64,000 nucleotides of DNA from Cupriavidus plantarum (GCF_905397285.1 NZ_CAJPUX010000013.1:16008-80007); one strand, 5' to 3'; positions 1-8,987 are shown, counted from the first letter of the stretch. The notes: generated by a model not told the origin, from the sequence alone. Numbers and translations are program-made.

Positions 1-1
1 C

Positions 2-280
2 CAGCGCAAGCGGCTCGCGCTCGTCGCCGCATGCCTCGAAGACCGTCCGGTCATCGTGCTCGACGAATGGGCCGCCGACCAGGACCCCGCCTTCAAGGCC
101 ATCTTCTATCGCGAAATCCTTGGCGAGTTGCGCGCACAGGGCAAGGCCGTGCTGGTGATCTCTCACGACGACCGCTACTTCGATGCCGCGGACCGCATGG
201 TGTGGATCGAAAACGGCCGGCTCACCGACACACCGCCCGCTGCCGGGCCGGCGTCGCGCGCAGACGTGCGTGTCGCCTGA
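2..280 (+). CDS. Cyclic-peptide/siderophore ABC exporter, C-terminal fragment (PvdE/SyrD type), 5' end outside window
   Basis: This is the last 92 codons of an ABC transporter whose start lies left of the window. The frame opens with the end of the ABC signature region (QRKRLAL), then the Walker B stretch VIVLDEWAADQDP, then LVISHDDRYFDAADR, which holds the H-loop histidine. The wording DEWAADQDP with FKAIFYREIL is characteristic of the PvdE/SyrD family of fused permease-ATPase exporters for cyclic peptides and siderophore precursors in the inner membrane. The downstream DUF4880 protein and FecI-like sigma factor behind a Fur-box-like site fit a siderophore locus. The family assignment is firm; the exact substrate is inferred from context. 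Confidence 0.85.
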   Translation, partial: QRKRLALVAACLEDRPVIVLDEWAADQDPAFKAIFYREILGELRAQGKAVLVISHDDRYFDAADRMVWIENGRLTDTPPAAGPASRADVRVA

Positions 281-358
281 ACGAATGCGTATGAGTACAA
301 TGACGCGACAAGTGCCCGCCTCGAGGCGGGCGACGGAACGGGTATTTGGGAGTCATTC

Positions 359-616
359 GTGGGAGAACTGCACAAGACGGGCGACGATCCCGTTTGGGAT
401 GCGGCGCTGGGCTGGGTCATGTTGATGCGTGACCAGCAACTGGACGCTCAGGCCGAGCAACGCCTGCTCGACTGGCTCGGCACCTCGCCCCGCCACGCGG
501 AGCAATTCAGGCAGGCGCTGGTGGTCTGGCAGGTCACCGGCAAATTGTCGCCGGAACTCACCGCCGCCATCGATCCGCAGCGCGCAACGAAGGGCAACGA
601 CGCCGCCGCGCGCTAA
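359..616 (+). CDS. Stand-alone DUF4880 (FecR N-terminal-like) protein
   Basis: 85 residues from a GTG start. The sequence DPVWDAALGWVMLMRD, then LDWLGTSPRHAEQFRQAL, matches the DUF4880 module normally found at the N-terminus of FecR/PupR anti-sigma regulators, where it contacts the ECF sigma factor. Here the protein stops after that module: there is no transmembrane segment and no periplasmic FecR domain. It sits 184 bases before a FecI-like sigma gene, so a cytoplasmic sigma partner or modulator is the natural guess. It could instead be the remnant of a truncated fecR. A longer upstream start is not supported. Confidence 0.7.
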   Translation: MGELHKTGDDPVWDAALGWVMLMRDQQLDAQAEQRLLDWLGTSPRHAEQFRQALVVWQVTGKLSPELTAAIDPQRATKGNDAAAR

Positions 617-740
617 CTCCTGGCTCACGCGATCGGGGCTGAACGCCCCGTTTCCGGCGCGATATTGCGCCGTCATACCCCCGTCATCGACCATTGCCAA
701 CAATCCTCATGGCACATCGAATGACCCTATGCCGCGAATG

Positions 741-763
741 CATTGCGAATGATTCGCATTTCA
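741..763 (+). promoter_or_regulatory. Candidate Fur box upstream of the ECF sigma gene
   Basis: The stretch TTGCGAATGATTCGCATTTC keeps the dyad layout of the Fur consensus (GATAATGATAATCATTATC), with an inner GCGAATG/ATTCGC inverted repeat. It lies about 40 bases before the sigma factor start, where an iron-responsive repressor site would be expected. This is pattern matching by eye; no score was computed. Confidence 0.5.
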
Positions 764-800
764 CGTAGCATATTTGACGAATTTCTCCCGGGGGTATCGA

Positions 801-1385
801 ATGAGTGAGAAGTCGATGGAGCTAGGGAATATCGCGGATAGAGGTGCGGAGCCGGTGCGGATGAACCAGGAGCTTTACGGCGTGTTCATCAGCTACCGCC
901 GCGCCCTGATCGAAGCCGCGGCGCGCATCGTCGGCTCGCGCGAGAGCGCCGAGGACGTGGTGCAGGACACATTCGTCAAGCTGTTCGACCAGGACAAGGC
1001 CATCGTCGTGCGGTATCCGGTGAGCTATCTGTTCCAGACGGTTCGAAATCTGGCGATCGATCGGCATCGTCATCACGAGGTGGAAAACCGCCACGTCGGC
1101 GCCGAGGAGGAAGGGCTGCTCGTCACGAGCGAGGCCGCGTCGCCGGAGAACGTCATGCTCGGCCAGCAGGCGCTGAGTTCCGTCATGGACGCGCTTGCCT
1201 CGTTGCCGGAACGCACACAGTGGGCGTTCGAGATGTATCGCTTCCGTGGGGTGCCGCAGAAGGACATCGCGGTGATGCTCAACGTCTCGCCGACGCTGGT
1301 CAACTTCATGATCCGGGATGCGATGACCTGCTGCCGTGACGCCCTGTTCGGGCCCAGTGGCGTGGATGGGGGCGCGGCGGCATGA
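801..1385 (+). CDS. FecI/PvdS-type ECF RNA polymerase sigma factor
   Basis: 194 residues from ATG 801, preceded by a GGGGG ribosome site; a TTG at 774 is a weaker alternative. Region 2 is visible as ESAEDVVQDTFVKLFD and VSYLFQTVRNLAIDRHR, and region 4 as LASLPERTQWAFEMYRF followed by the helix-turn-helix RGVPQKDIAVMLNVSPTLVNFMI. These are the features of iron-starvation ECF sigma factors, which direct transcription of siderophore synthesis and uptake genes. The upstream exporter fragment and Fur-box-like sequence agree. The usual full-length FecR anti-sigma gene is missing; only the short DUF4880 protein is present. Confidence 0.88.
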   Translation: MSEKSMELGNIADRGAEPVRMNQELYGVFISYRRALIEAAARIVGSRESAEDVVQDTFVKLFDQDKAIVVRYPVSYLFQTVRNLAIDRHRHHEVENRHVGAEEEGLLVTSEAASPENVMLGQQALSSVMDALASLPERTQWAFEMYRFRGVPQKDIAVMLNVSPTLVNFMIRDAMTCCRDALFGPSGVDGGAAA

Positions 1386-1391
1386 CTCGCG

Positions 1392-1871
1392 TCACCGGCG
1401 GCCCAGCCGGCTCACCGCCTGCCCGATGGCCTTGAGAATGCGCGGGTACGTCCCGCATCGGCACAGGACCCGGCTCATCGCGGTCTTGATCGCCTCGTCC
1501 GATGGCGCGCGTGTCCGCGCGAGCAAATGCGCGGCGGCGATCAGCTGCGCGCTCTGGCAGTAACCGCACTGCACGACGTCGCAGTCGATCCACGCCTGCC
1601 GCAGCGCATCGGCCACGGGACCCGATAGCCCTTCGATCGTCGTGATCCGCTTCGCGCCGCGCTGGCGCAACTCGCCCAGCGTCAGCTGGCAGGCATATTC
1701 GGCCTCGTCGTCCACGATGACCGTGCAGGCGCCGCAGACGCTGACGCCACAGCCGAACTTCGTTCCAGTCAGGTGCTTGTCGCACCGAAGGGCCCAAAGC
1801 AGGGGAGTGGCGGCTTCGGCGTGGAACTCGGTGGGTTGCCCGTTGAGATCGATCTGCACCACGTGTTCCAT
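1392..1871 (-). CDS. [2Fe-2S] subunit of a molybdenum hydroxylase (IorA/CoxS-like)
   Basis: 159 residues. A plant-type [2Fe-2S] ligand set (C41, C46, C49, C61; CGVSVCGACTV) is followed by a second set (C102, C105, C137, C139; CGYCQ and CRCGTYP). This two-cluster layout defines the small subunit of the xanthine oxidase family, and the size matches isoquinoline 1-oxidoreductase alpha-type subunits. It carries electrons from the molybdenum site in the partner encoded just upstream (1769-4216). It has no signal peptide of its own and may be exported together with the Tat-targeted large subunit. The ribosome site GAGAGG lies inside the end of the large-subunit gene, so translation is probably coupled. 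Confidence 0.88.
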   Translation of the reverse strand: MEHVVQIDLNGQPTEFHAEAATPLLWALRCDKHLTGTKFGCGVSVCGACTVIVDDEAEYACQLTLGELRQRGAKRITTIEGLSGPVADALRQAWIDCDVVQCGYCQSAQLIAAAHLLARTRAPSDEAIKTAMSRVLCRCGTYPRILKAIGQAVSRLGRR

Positions 1872-4216
1872 TTGTCCTCTCCCTCGGCCGGCTGGGGCGG
1901 CGTTAGCAGCGGCAGCGCGCGATGCCGCTTGCCGGTCAGCGCGAACAACGCATTCGCGACGGCCGGTGCAATGGGCGGGGTGCCCGACTCCCCCACGCCT
2001 CTGGGCGGCGCCTCGCTGGCGAGCACGTCAACGACGATGTCCGGGCACGTCGCCATGCACACCATCGGGTAATCGGTGTAGTAACGCTGCTGCACCATGC
2101 CCTCGCGGACCGTGATGGTTTGCCCCAGCGCCGCCGACAGGCCATAGACGATGCCGCTCTCCATCTGCTGGGCGACAAGGTTGGGATTGATCGCGCGCCC
2201 GCAGTCCACCGCGCAGAAGACGCGGGTCACGGTGAAACCCTCCTGCTGGCCGCGGCGCTCGCGCCTGATCTCCGCAACCTGCGCCACCACGCTGCCGAAC
2301 GATTCGTGCAGCGCGAGGCCCCGCGCGAACTCGCCGACGCCATTGCGCCAGCGATGGGGCGCGCGCCATCCGCACCGCGCCGCGACGGCGCGCAGTACCG
2401 CGGCATGGCGCGCATGATTGCCCTGCGTCAGCATGCCGAGCCGGAAATCGAGTGGGTCCTTTCCCGCAACCGCGGCCATCTCGTCGAGAAAGCTCTCGAC
2501 GAAGAAGGCCTGATGGGAGTGCCCCACGGAGCGCCAGTAGCCCACCGGAAAGGGCAGATCGACGCGATGATGGCGCACGGATACGTTGCCGCATTCGTAG
2601 GGCTGGTCGAAAGCGCCCTCCGCCATCGACGCGTCCGGGATCACACGCGCCAGCCATTCCGGCTGGCCAAACGCGCGTGGCAACACCTGCGCGGCGATCG
2701 ACTGGCTCGCGGAGGCACTGCGCCACGCGACCAGTTCACCGCGCGCATTGAGCCCGCCCGTGAAGCGCGCCACGCAGGCCGGGCGATAGAAGTCGTGCGT
2801 GGTGTCCTGCGCGCGTGACCAGATCGTCTGCACGGGGCGAGGGGTGGCGTGCCGCGCGATAACGGCCGCCTGCGTGATGAAATCCGCTTCGAGCCGCCGG
2901 CCGAACGATCCACCGAGCAATTGCTCGTGGATATGGACATTGCGCTCGCGCAGGCCGAGCACGTCGGCGACCGCGCGGCGCGCGTCCATCGGCACCTGCG
3001 TGGAGACCCAGACGTGCGCGGTATCGCGGTCGACCTGCACCGTGCAGTTCACCGGTTCCAGCGCGCCGTGGGCGAGGTAGGGCACCTCGTAGGTCATCTC
3101 GCGTACGGTCTTCAATTGCTTCAGCGCGGCTTCGGGAAAGCCCGTCTGGTAGAACGTGTGCCCATCGTCGTTACTGTCGCTGTTGTCGCCGCCCAGCGCT
3201 TCGAACAGCGCGCCGCGGATGGCCGCCGTGTCGAGATGCGCGGCGGGGCCCGGATTCCATTCCACAGGCAGCTCGCTGAGCGCGCGCATGGCGATGAAGG
3301 GATTCGACGCGATGACGGCGATGCCGGCCGTGCCGCCGTTGTAGCCATCGACGGGATAGAAGCCCTGCACGCCCTCGGTATGCGTGACGGCGGAGCGGTC
3401 GAAATGCTTGAGCGTACCGCCAAGCGAGGGATTCATCGTCACGCTGGCGTACAGCATGTCGTCGAACTGCACATCGATGCCGAATCGCGCGCAGCCATTC
3501 AGCTTCGACTGTGCTTCGCGCGTCAGCCGATTCACGGGTTTGCCGATCAGCGTGAAGCGGCTGGCGGGCCTTAGCGTCGGATAACGCGGCGGCGGTTCAT
3601 CCTGCGCCGCGAGCGCGAGGTCACCGAACGTCAGCGATCGGCCCGATGCGTCGAAGACCTTGCCGTCCCTCGTATCGCACTGATCGGCTGGCACCTTCCA
3701 GCGTTTGGCCGCGGCGGCGCAGAGCATCGCGCGCGCGCAGGCGCCGGCCTCGCGCATGGGCGTCCACAGGTCCGCGATGCTGGTGGATCCGCCCGTCGCC
3801 ATGGAACCTGCCAGCGGCGCCGCGCGGCGTACCGTCCTTCGCAGCGTGCGCGCCACCACGCCGTCGTCATCGGGGCGGAACGGCAGGCTGGCGGGAAGAA
3901 TCTCGCGATTGATGTAGAGCGAATCGATGGGGGCCTGCGTCACGCGCACGCGGGACCAGTCGGCGCCGAGCTCGTCGGCCAGGATCATGGCCGCGCCGGT
4001 GTGGATGCCCTGGCCCATCTCGGCCTTGCACATGACCACGGTGACGTTGTCGTCCGCGTCGATCATGACCCAGCCGTTGAGCGGGATGTCTCCACGCGCG
4101 GGTCTGGAAGCCGTGGCCTTGCCGGTCAGCCGCCGATCCGGATGCCAGACCGCCCAGCCGATCGCCAGAGCCACCGCCCCCGTGCCGCCCAGAACGAACG
4201 ATCGGCGATTCAGCAT
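1769..4216 (-). CDS. Molybdopterin-binding subunit of aldehyde/isoquinoline oxidoreductase family (IorB-like)
   Basis: 815 residues of a xanthine-dehydrogenase-family molybdenum-cofactor subunit. The N-terminus LNRRSFVLGG plus a hydrophobic stretch is a Tat signal, so the enzyme is probably periplasmic. Family motifs include AEMGQGIHTGAAMILADELG near residue 65, QVPMDARRAVADVLG, LLGGSFGRRLEADF, and GVGESGTPPIAPAVANALFA near the C-terminus. The substrate (N-heterocycle or aldehyde) cannot be read from sequence. The reading frame runs 103 bases into the small-subunit gene. At the point where an ATGA overlap would normally end it, the sequence is ATGG, so codon 783 is Trp and 33 extra residues follow. 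Confidence 0.88.
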   Translation of the reverse strand: MLNRRSFVLGGTGAVALAIGWAVWHPDRRLTGKATASRPARGDIPLNGWVMIDADDNVTVVMCKAEMGQGIHTGAAMILADELGADWSRVRVTQAPIDSLYINREILPASLPFRPDDDGVVARTLRRTVRRAAPLAGSMATGGSTSIADLWTPMREAGACARAMLCAAAAKRWKVPADQCDTRDGKVFDASGRSLTFGDLALAAQDEPPPRYPTLRPASRFTLIGKPVNRLTREAQSKLNGCARFGIDVQFDDMLYASVTMNPSLGGTLKHFDRSAVTHTEGVQGFYPVDGYNGGTAGIAVIASNPFIAMRALSELPVEWNPGPAAHLDTAAIRGALFEALGGDNSDSNDDGHTFYQTGFPEAALKQLKTVREMTYEVPYLAHGALEPVNCTVQVDRDTAHVWVSTQVPMDARRAVADVLGLRERNVHIHEQLLGGSFGRRLEADFITQAAVIARHATPRPVQTIWSRAQDTTHDFYRPACVARFTGGLNARGELVAWRSASASQSIAAQVLPRAFGQPEWLARVIPDASMAEGAFDQPYECGNVSVRHHRVDLPFPVGYWRSVGHSHQAFFVESFLDEMAAVAGKDPLDFRLGMLTQGNHARHAAVLRAVAARCGWRAPHRWRNGVGEFARGLALHESFGSVVAQVAEIRRERRGQQEGFTVTRVFCAVDCGRAINPNLVAQQMESGIVYGLSAALGQTITVREGMVQQRYYTDYPMVCMATCPDIVVDVLASEAPPRGVGESGTPPIAPAVANALFALTGKRHRALPLLTPPQPAEGEDKWNTWCRSISTGNPPSSTPKPPLPCFGPFGATST

Positions 4217-4304
4217 GACATCGACAAGTTCCGTTGCCCTTGCAGTGACCTATATTAGTCAATGTCACTGCGAGTGGCGAGAACGATCGTCGATGGCGTG
4301 GCGG

Positions 4305-5579
4305 TCAGCGGGGCAGCGGCAGTCCAAGGTTGCCGCGCAGGGTATCGGCCTCGTACTCGCGGCGGAATTCGCCGCGATCCTGCAGGATCGGCACGACCTC
4401 GCTCAGGAATTCCTCGAGCCCGCCAGGAAAATACGCCGGCATGATGTTGAAGCCGTCGGCCGCGCCCGCCTGCACCCAGTCGATCATGTGCCAGGCGACC
4501 TGTTCCGCCGTGCCGACGACGATCTGGTGCCCGCGCGCGCTCGCGCACAGGTGGTAGAGCTGGCGCAGCGTCAGGTTGCGCGACCGGGCGAGCTTGATCA
4601 GCAGCGCGCTGCGGCTGTGCACCACGATGTCCGTGGATAGCGGCGGCAGGGGTTCGTCGAGCGCGAAGGTGGACACGTCCATGCCGAGCTGCTCGTTCAG
4701 GATGGCCAATGCATTTGACTGGTCAGTGAACGATTGCAACTGCGCGAGCTTGTCGTGCGCCTCCGCTTCCGTCCGGCCGATGATTGGCATCAGCCCCGGC
4801 ATGATGAGGCAGTGGCGAGGATCTCGGCCGGCCTCGCGCACCTGGGCCTTGAGGCCCCGCGCGAACGCCTGCGCGGCCTCCAGGTCCTGTTGCGCGGTGA
4901 ACACGACCTCCGCGTGGCGCGCGGCGAGCGCCTGCCCAGGGCCCGACGAGCCCGCCTGGATCAGCACGGGATGTCCCTGCGGACTGTTGGTGACGTTGAG
5001 CGGACCCGCTACCGAGAAATGCTTGCCCGCATGATGGAGCGCATGCATCTTGCTCACGTCCACGTAGATCCCGGCCTGTTTGTCCTGCACGTACGGCTCC
5101 GGGTCCCACGACCGCCATAGACCCTTCACCACGCTGACGTGTTCTTCCGCAATCTCGTAACGCTCGTCATGATCGGGGTGGCGCGAGCGGCTGAAGTTGA
5201 TCGACCCGTCCGCGAACGTCGTCACGATGTTCCACGCGGCGCGCCCGCGCGACAGCTTGTCCACGGTGGCGAGCGTACGGGCGAGGTTGAACGGCTCGGT
5301 GTACGTGGTGGAGGCCGTCGCGGCCAGTCCAATCCGCGTGGTCACCATCGACAGCGCGGCGAGCATGGCGAGCGGATCGGGCCGCGTGATCATCGACGGA
5401 TGCGAGTCGGGCGTCGTCAGCAGGCGATCGCCGAAGAACACCATATCCAGCTTCGCGCGCTCGGCGGCTTGCGTCATGCGGACGACGAGGTCGATGTTTT
5501 CGGTGCCGGATTCCGCTTCAGGGTGTCGCCAGCCGGCGGCATGATGGCCCGCGGCGAGCAGGAAGAGTCCGAGTTTCAT
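4305..5579 (-). CDS. LLM-class FMN-dependent monooxygenase (NtaA/SnaA/DszA family)
   Basis: 424 residues, close to the usual 430-460 of the NtaA/SnaA/DszA group. Diagnostic stretches are KLDMVFFGDR, TRIGLAATASTTYTEPFNLAR, SRGRAAWNIVTTF and HPVLIQAGSSGPGQALAARHAE. These enzymes use FMNH2 supplied by a separate reductase to oxidise chelators, sulfur compounds or similar small molecules. No flavin reductase gene is next to it. Neighbours are a Bug receptor (same strand, upstream in transcription) and the molybdenum hydroxylase pair (downstream), which suggests a small catabolic cluster for an unidentified compound. Confidence 0.88.
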   Translation of the reverse strand: MKLGLFLLAAGHHAAGWRHPEAESGTENIDLVVRMTQAAERAKLDMVFFGDRLLTTPDSHPSMITRPDPLAMLAALSMVTTRIGLAATASTTYTEPFNLARTLATVDKLSRGRAAWNIVTTFADGSINFSRSRHPDHDERYEIAEEHVSVVKGLWRSWDPEPYVQDKQAGIYVDVSKMHALHHAGKHFSVAGPLNVTNSPQGHPVLIQAGSSGPGQALAARHAEVVFTAQQDLEAAQAFARGLKAQVREAGRDPRHCLIMPGLMPIIGRTEAEAHDKLAQLQSFTDQSNALAILNEQLGMDVSTFALDEPLPPLSTDIVVHSRSALLIKLARSRNLTLRQLYHLCASARGHQIVVGTAEQVAWHMIDWVQAGAADGFNIMPAYFPGGLEEFLSEVVPILQDRGEFRREYEADTLRGNLGLPLPR

Positions 5580-5675
5580 CTGGGGGAATGAAGAAGGTGG
5601 GAAGGAAACCGCTCGCCGTCTGCGCGGCGAGCGGAAGATAAACGGAAGGTCGGCGGAAAGCCCTTGAAATGTCCG

Positions 5676-6680
5676 TCAATTCGCGGCCAGCGCACCGCTG
5701 GTGGCAACGCGCGCGGCAATGTCATGCACCTGCCGAATCCGTTGCGACGTCTGTTCCGGCGTCAACCGTTGCACATCGACCTGCACGCGTGCGAGTGCCG
5801 CCCGCGTATCGGGCTCGTCGAGAATTTCACCGATCAGCTGCCGCAATTTCGCGAGCACCTCGGGCGGCACGCCGCGCGGCGCGGTAATGAAGAACGCGCC
5901 GGCGAGCGAATCTTCCCAATCCTTCACGCCCGACTCACGGATCGACGGCACGTTGGGCATGTCGGGTGCGCGGCTGCCGCCAAAATAGGCCAGCGCCCGC
6001 AATTTCCCCTGCCGGATGAACTGGGCGCTCAATGGATCGAACACGATATCCACGTGTCCCGCCACGACGTCCGCGACCGCGGGCGCGCTGCCCTTGTAGG
6101 GGACGTGACGAATGTCGATATTGGCCGTCTGCTTGAGCAGCTCACCGGCGAGATGACCAGGCGTGCCATTGCCCGAACTCGAGAACGTCAGTTGGCCGGG
6201 ATGCGCGCGGGCATAGGCGATCAGTTGCGGCAGCGTCTGCGCGGGCACGCGCGGATTTACCGCGACCGTGGCCAGCGAGTTGCCGATGTAGGCCACCGGG
6301 ACGAGGTCTCGGAACGGATCGAACTTCACGGGCATCAATTGCGGTGCGATCGCAAGGTTGCCGATCGACGTGTTCAGCAACGTGTAGCCATCGGGCGCGG
6401 CGGCGGCGACGAACCCAGCGCCGAGCGTGCCGCCGGCGCCGGGTTTGTACTCGAGCACCACAGGCTGGCCGGTCTTTTCAGACAGCCGCTTGGTGACGAT
6501 GCGCGCCACGTTGTCATTGGTACCGCCGGGCGTGTAGGGCACGACCCAGGTGATAGGCTTCTGCGGATACGCGGCCTCCGCATGCGCGGAGACGTTGGCA
6601 AGGATGGACAGCGACAGCGCGGCGGCAAACGCAGGGACGAACGGGGCCGCGCGTCGCGCGAGGAGGCGAGCGATGGACAT
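5676..6680 (-). CDS. Bug (TctC) family periplasmic solute receptor
   Basis: 334 residues. An N-terminal signal peptide (MSIARLLARRAAPFVPAF, then a hydrophobic core ending near AHA) precedes the family signature YPQKPITWVVPYTPGGTND. PGAGGTLGAGFVA and HVPYKGSAPAVADV are the other classic Bug blocks. Bug proteins bind small carboxylates in the periplasm, either for a tripartite TctAB transporter or for sensing. No tctA or tctB is nearby, which is usual for the many orphan Bug genes of Cupriavidus and Bordetella. It is followed by the LLM monooxygenase on the same strand. Confidence 0.9.
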   Translation of the reverse strand: MSIARLLARRAAPFVPAFAAALSLSILANVSAHAEAAYPQKPITWVVPYTPGGTNDNVARIVTKRLSEKTGQPVVLEYKPGAGGTLGAGFVAAAAPDGYTLLNTSIGNLAIAPQLMPVKFDPFRDLVPVAYIGNSLATVAVNPRVPAQTLPQLIAYARAHPGQLTFSSSGNGTPGHLAGELLKQTANIDIRHVPYKGSAPAVADVVAGHVDIVFDPLSAQFIRQGKLRALAYFGGSRAPDMPNVPSIRESGVKDWEDSLAGAFFITAPRGVPPEVLAKLRQLIGEILDEPDTRAALARVQVDVQRLTPEQTSQRIRQVHDIAARVATSGALAAN

Positions 6681-6853
6681 GATGGACGGGAGTGGACGTG
6701 GCCGGATGCACGACGAATGGCCAACCGGAGTCCTGCATCGTACGGCCGCCGTCGTCGATCCCGAACTGCCGATTTGGCATGTGAATAGCCGGTTTCGCTA
6801 TATGGGCTGGGAGGCGTCCGCCTATTGAACGACCTTTGGACGACAATAGCCGC

Positions 6854-8158
6854 ATGCACACACCTCACTCTCACGACTCGAACGGCATGGCGCAGGCGCG
6901 GGAACTCGGCAAGGCCAAGCGCCGTGCCACCGGCCTGTTGATTGCAGCGGCCGGCATCTTCGCCGGCACGCTGTTCATGCCGCATAGCCTCGCCACCGAC
7001 TGGATCCGCGCCGCCGCGGAAGCCGCGATGGTGGGCGGTCTGGCCGACTGGTTCGCGGTGGCCGCCCTGTTCCGGCGCATCCCGATTCCCGGGCTGTCTG
7101 GCCATACGAACATCATCATCCGCAAGCGCGACGATATCGCCGATGGGCTCGCCGTCTTCGTGAAGGAGAAATTCCTCGACAAGGACTCGCTCATCGCACT
7201 GATCGATCGACACAACCCGGCGCAGGCGGTGGCGAACTGGCTGGTCTCGGCGGAGAACACGCGCAAGATGGGCGACGCGGTGGCAAAGTTTCTGCGCGGT
7301 CTGCTCGACCTGCTCGACGAAGACGACATGCGACGGTTCGCGGACAAGGCCGTCGATGCGGTGCTACGCCGCATCGATCTCACCGAGACCGCGGCGGACA
7401 TCCTTGACATGCTCACCCGCGACAACCGTCATCAGGCGCTGCTGAAAGAGTCGATCACGCATCTGGTCGCGCTGCTGAAGGAGCCGAACACGCGACAGCT
7501 TATCGCCGCGCGCATCGTCGAATGGCTCAAGGCGGAGCATCCGACGAAAGAGAAGGTGTTGCCCACCGAATGGATCGGCAACCGCGGCGCCGACATGGTC
7601 GCGGCCGCGCTGCTGCGCATCCTGACGCAGGTGGAGCAGGACGACAGCCACGCGCTACGGAAGAAGTTCGACGAGGTCACGCGCAACCTGATCCATCGCC
7701 TGCGCGAGGATGCCGCATTCCATGAGAAGGCCAACGATATCAAGCGGTACCTGCGGGAACATCCGGCGCTGCATGCCTATATCGGCGAGCTATGGAACGA
7801 CTGGCGCGAACGCCTCAAGGAAGACCTGACGCACGAGGACTCCTCCGTCTATCGACGGGTCGTGGCCGCGGGGCAATGGATCGGCGAAGAACTCGCCCGC
7901 AACGCGTCCCTGCGCCATTCGATCAACCAACACCTCCGCGACGCGGCGAGCCAGATGGCCCCCGACTTCGCGGACTTCATCACGCGCCACATCAGCGCCA
8001 CCGTCCGCAGCTGGAACGCGCGCGACATGTCACGACAGATCGAACTCAACGTGGGAAAGGACCTGCAATACATCCGCATGAACGGCACCCTCGTCGGCGG
8101 CCTGATCGGCGCGACGTTGTTTCTTGTGGCGCAGTTGCCGGGGTGGCTTGGGCGGTAA
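6854..8158 (+). CDS. DUF445 family membrane protein (YjiN-like)
   Basis: 434 residues from ATG 6854; a TTG at 6836 would add six residues and neither start has a clear ribosome site. The N-terminal hydrophobic segment (RATGLLIAAAGIFAGTLFM), the motif AAEAAMVGGLADWFAVAALFR and the C-terminal membrane anchor (GTLVGGLIGATLFLVAQL) are hallmarks of DUF445. Between them lies a long charged, mostly helical region. The biochemical role of the family is unknown. It is the last core-like gene before the AT-rich island. Confidence 0.85.
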   Translation: MHTPHSHDSNGMAQARELGKAKRRATGLLIAAAGIFAGTLFMPHSLATDWIRAAAEAAMVGGLADWFAVAALFRRIPIPGLSGHTNIIIRKRDDIADGLAVFVKEKFLDKDSLIALIDRHNPAQAVANWLVSAENTRKMGDAVAKFLRGLLDLLDEDDMRRFADKAVDAVLRRIDLTETAADILDMLTRDNRHQALLKESITHLVALLKEPNTRQLIAARIVEWLKAEHPTKEKVLPTEWIGNRGADMVAAALLRILTQVEQDDSHALRKKFDEVTRNLIHRLREDAAFHEKANDIKRYLREHPALHAYIGELWNDWRERLKEDLTHEDSSVYRRVVAAGQWIGEELARNASLRHSINQHLRDAASQMAPDFADFITRHISATVRSWNARDMSRQIELNVGKDLQYIRMNGTLVGGLIGATLFLVAQLPGWLGR

Positions 8159-8489
8159 AAGCGTTGTGCTCGGCTGACACTTAGATCTGATGTAAATATT
8201 TTTTATATCAAAAAAATAGCATCTATTTCTACATCGGAAAAATGGCTCTATTGCCATATTCAGCGCGGCTTTACGGTCGTATTCTCTTGCGGGCGTTGAG
8301 GATTTGTGGATCAAAGTTGGCTTAGCTACCCCAAAAAGTAGGGTGTAAAACCCTTTACACATCCTCTACGCTTCGCCCCGAAAGTGTCGTTACAAACGGT
8401 TACAGCTGTAGTCGCATGCAGTACGAAGGGTGGTACGTAGACGTTTTACCCCGAAAGTGAGGCGAACACTGGGATTTAAGGGGAAGTAA
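8159..8489 (+). other. AT-rich intergenic left flank of the island
   Basis: 331 bases with no convincing gene. Composition changes abruptly here from GC-rich to AT-rich (for example TAAATATTTTTTATATC near 8195). It contains two copies of CCCGAAAGTG (near 8378 and 8450), a GGGTGTAAAACCC palindrome near 8341, and a 43-base element at 8401 repeated at 13195. The sequence just before 8490 (GGGGAAG) is the ribosome site of the first immunity gene. Confidence 0.6.
8401..8443 (+). repeat. Diverged direct repeat, left copy (partner 13195-13238)
   Basis: The stretch beginning TACAGCTGTAGTCGCATGC and running through CGAAGGGTGGTACGTAGACG resembles GCGGCTGTAGCCGCGTGC...CAAAGGGTGCTGCGTAGTCGG at 13195, with roughly four of five positions the same by eye. 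Both copies lie just upstream of immunity-like genes. They may be displaced pieces of the same ancestral locus, or sites used for recombination. Confidence 0.5.
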
Positions 8490-8987
8490 ATGCTGTTTGG
8501 GGATCCAAATACCTTTGCAATTTGGTGTGACTCGGTGGAATCATGGTCGAGTGGCACATTTAAAAATGGATGCTTTGCCTATTTTTTTAAAGGATCTTTG
8601 CTTTATTCTACTAAATCTACCATCGGGACCGATCTCGTTGCATTGAGGCGACTTCCGTGTATGAGCATCCCGCCAGTAGACGAGCATTTGTTCCATCTTC
8701 CAAGTAAAGAGGGCTATGAAGAGATCTACAAAAAGGCGTTTCCGGAAGAAAACTCACAAGTAGAGGATAGCGATTACAAGCACCTTGCATCACCGGTAAG
8801 TCTGTCTGATGATGGATACAACATTTTCTTGATTGAGTGGGGTCAACAGGGAAAGTTGGTGTACGGTGAGGATGGGGAAAAAAATTGGCTTGGCGAAGTC
8901 GTTATGAAGATCGGGGAGTTCCAGGGTGTCGTGAATGAAGCGTATAAAAAATTTTTTGATAATGCGGAAAGTATCCGTATGCAATAA
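8490..8987 (+). CDS. Imm42-like immunity protein
   Basis: 165 residues with an AT-rich codon pattern unlike the flanking genes and a good ribosome site (GGGGAAGTAA ATG). The N-terminus LFGDPNTFAIWCDSVESWSS, followed by FKNGCFAYFFKGSL, resembles the Imm42 immunity family (a GDPxxFAI opening, then a WS...NGxFxYFI block). Such proteins neutralise the C-terminal toxins of contact-dependent inhibition or other polymorphic toxin systems in the cytoplasm. No cognate toxin gene is adjacent, so this is an orphan immunity gene. The family call rests on recall of the motif, not a search. Confidence 0.65.
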   Translation: MLFGDPNTFAIWCDSVESWSSGTFKNGCFAYFFKGSLLYSTKSTIGTDLVALRRLPCMSIPPVDEHLFHLPSKEGYEEIYKKAFPEENSQVEDSDYKHLASPVSLSDDGYNIFLIEWGQQGKLVYGEDGEKNWLGEVVMKIGEFQGVVNEAYKKFFDNAESIRMQ

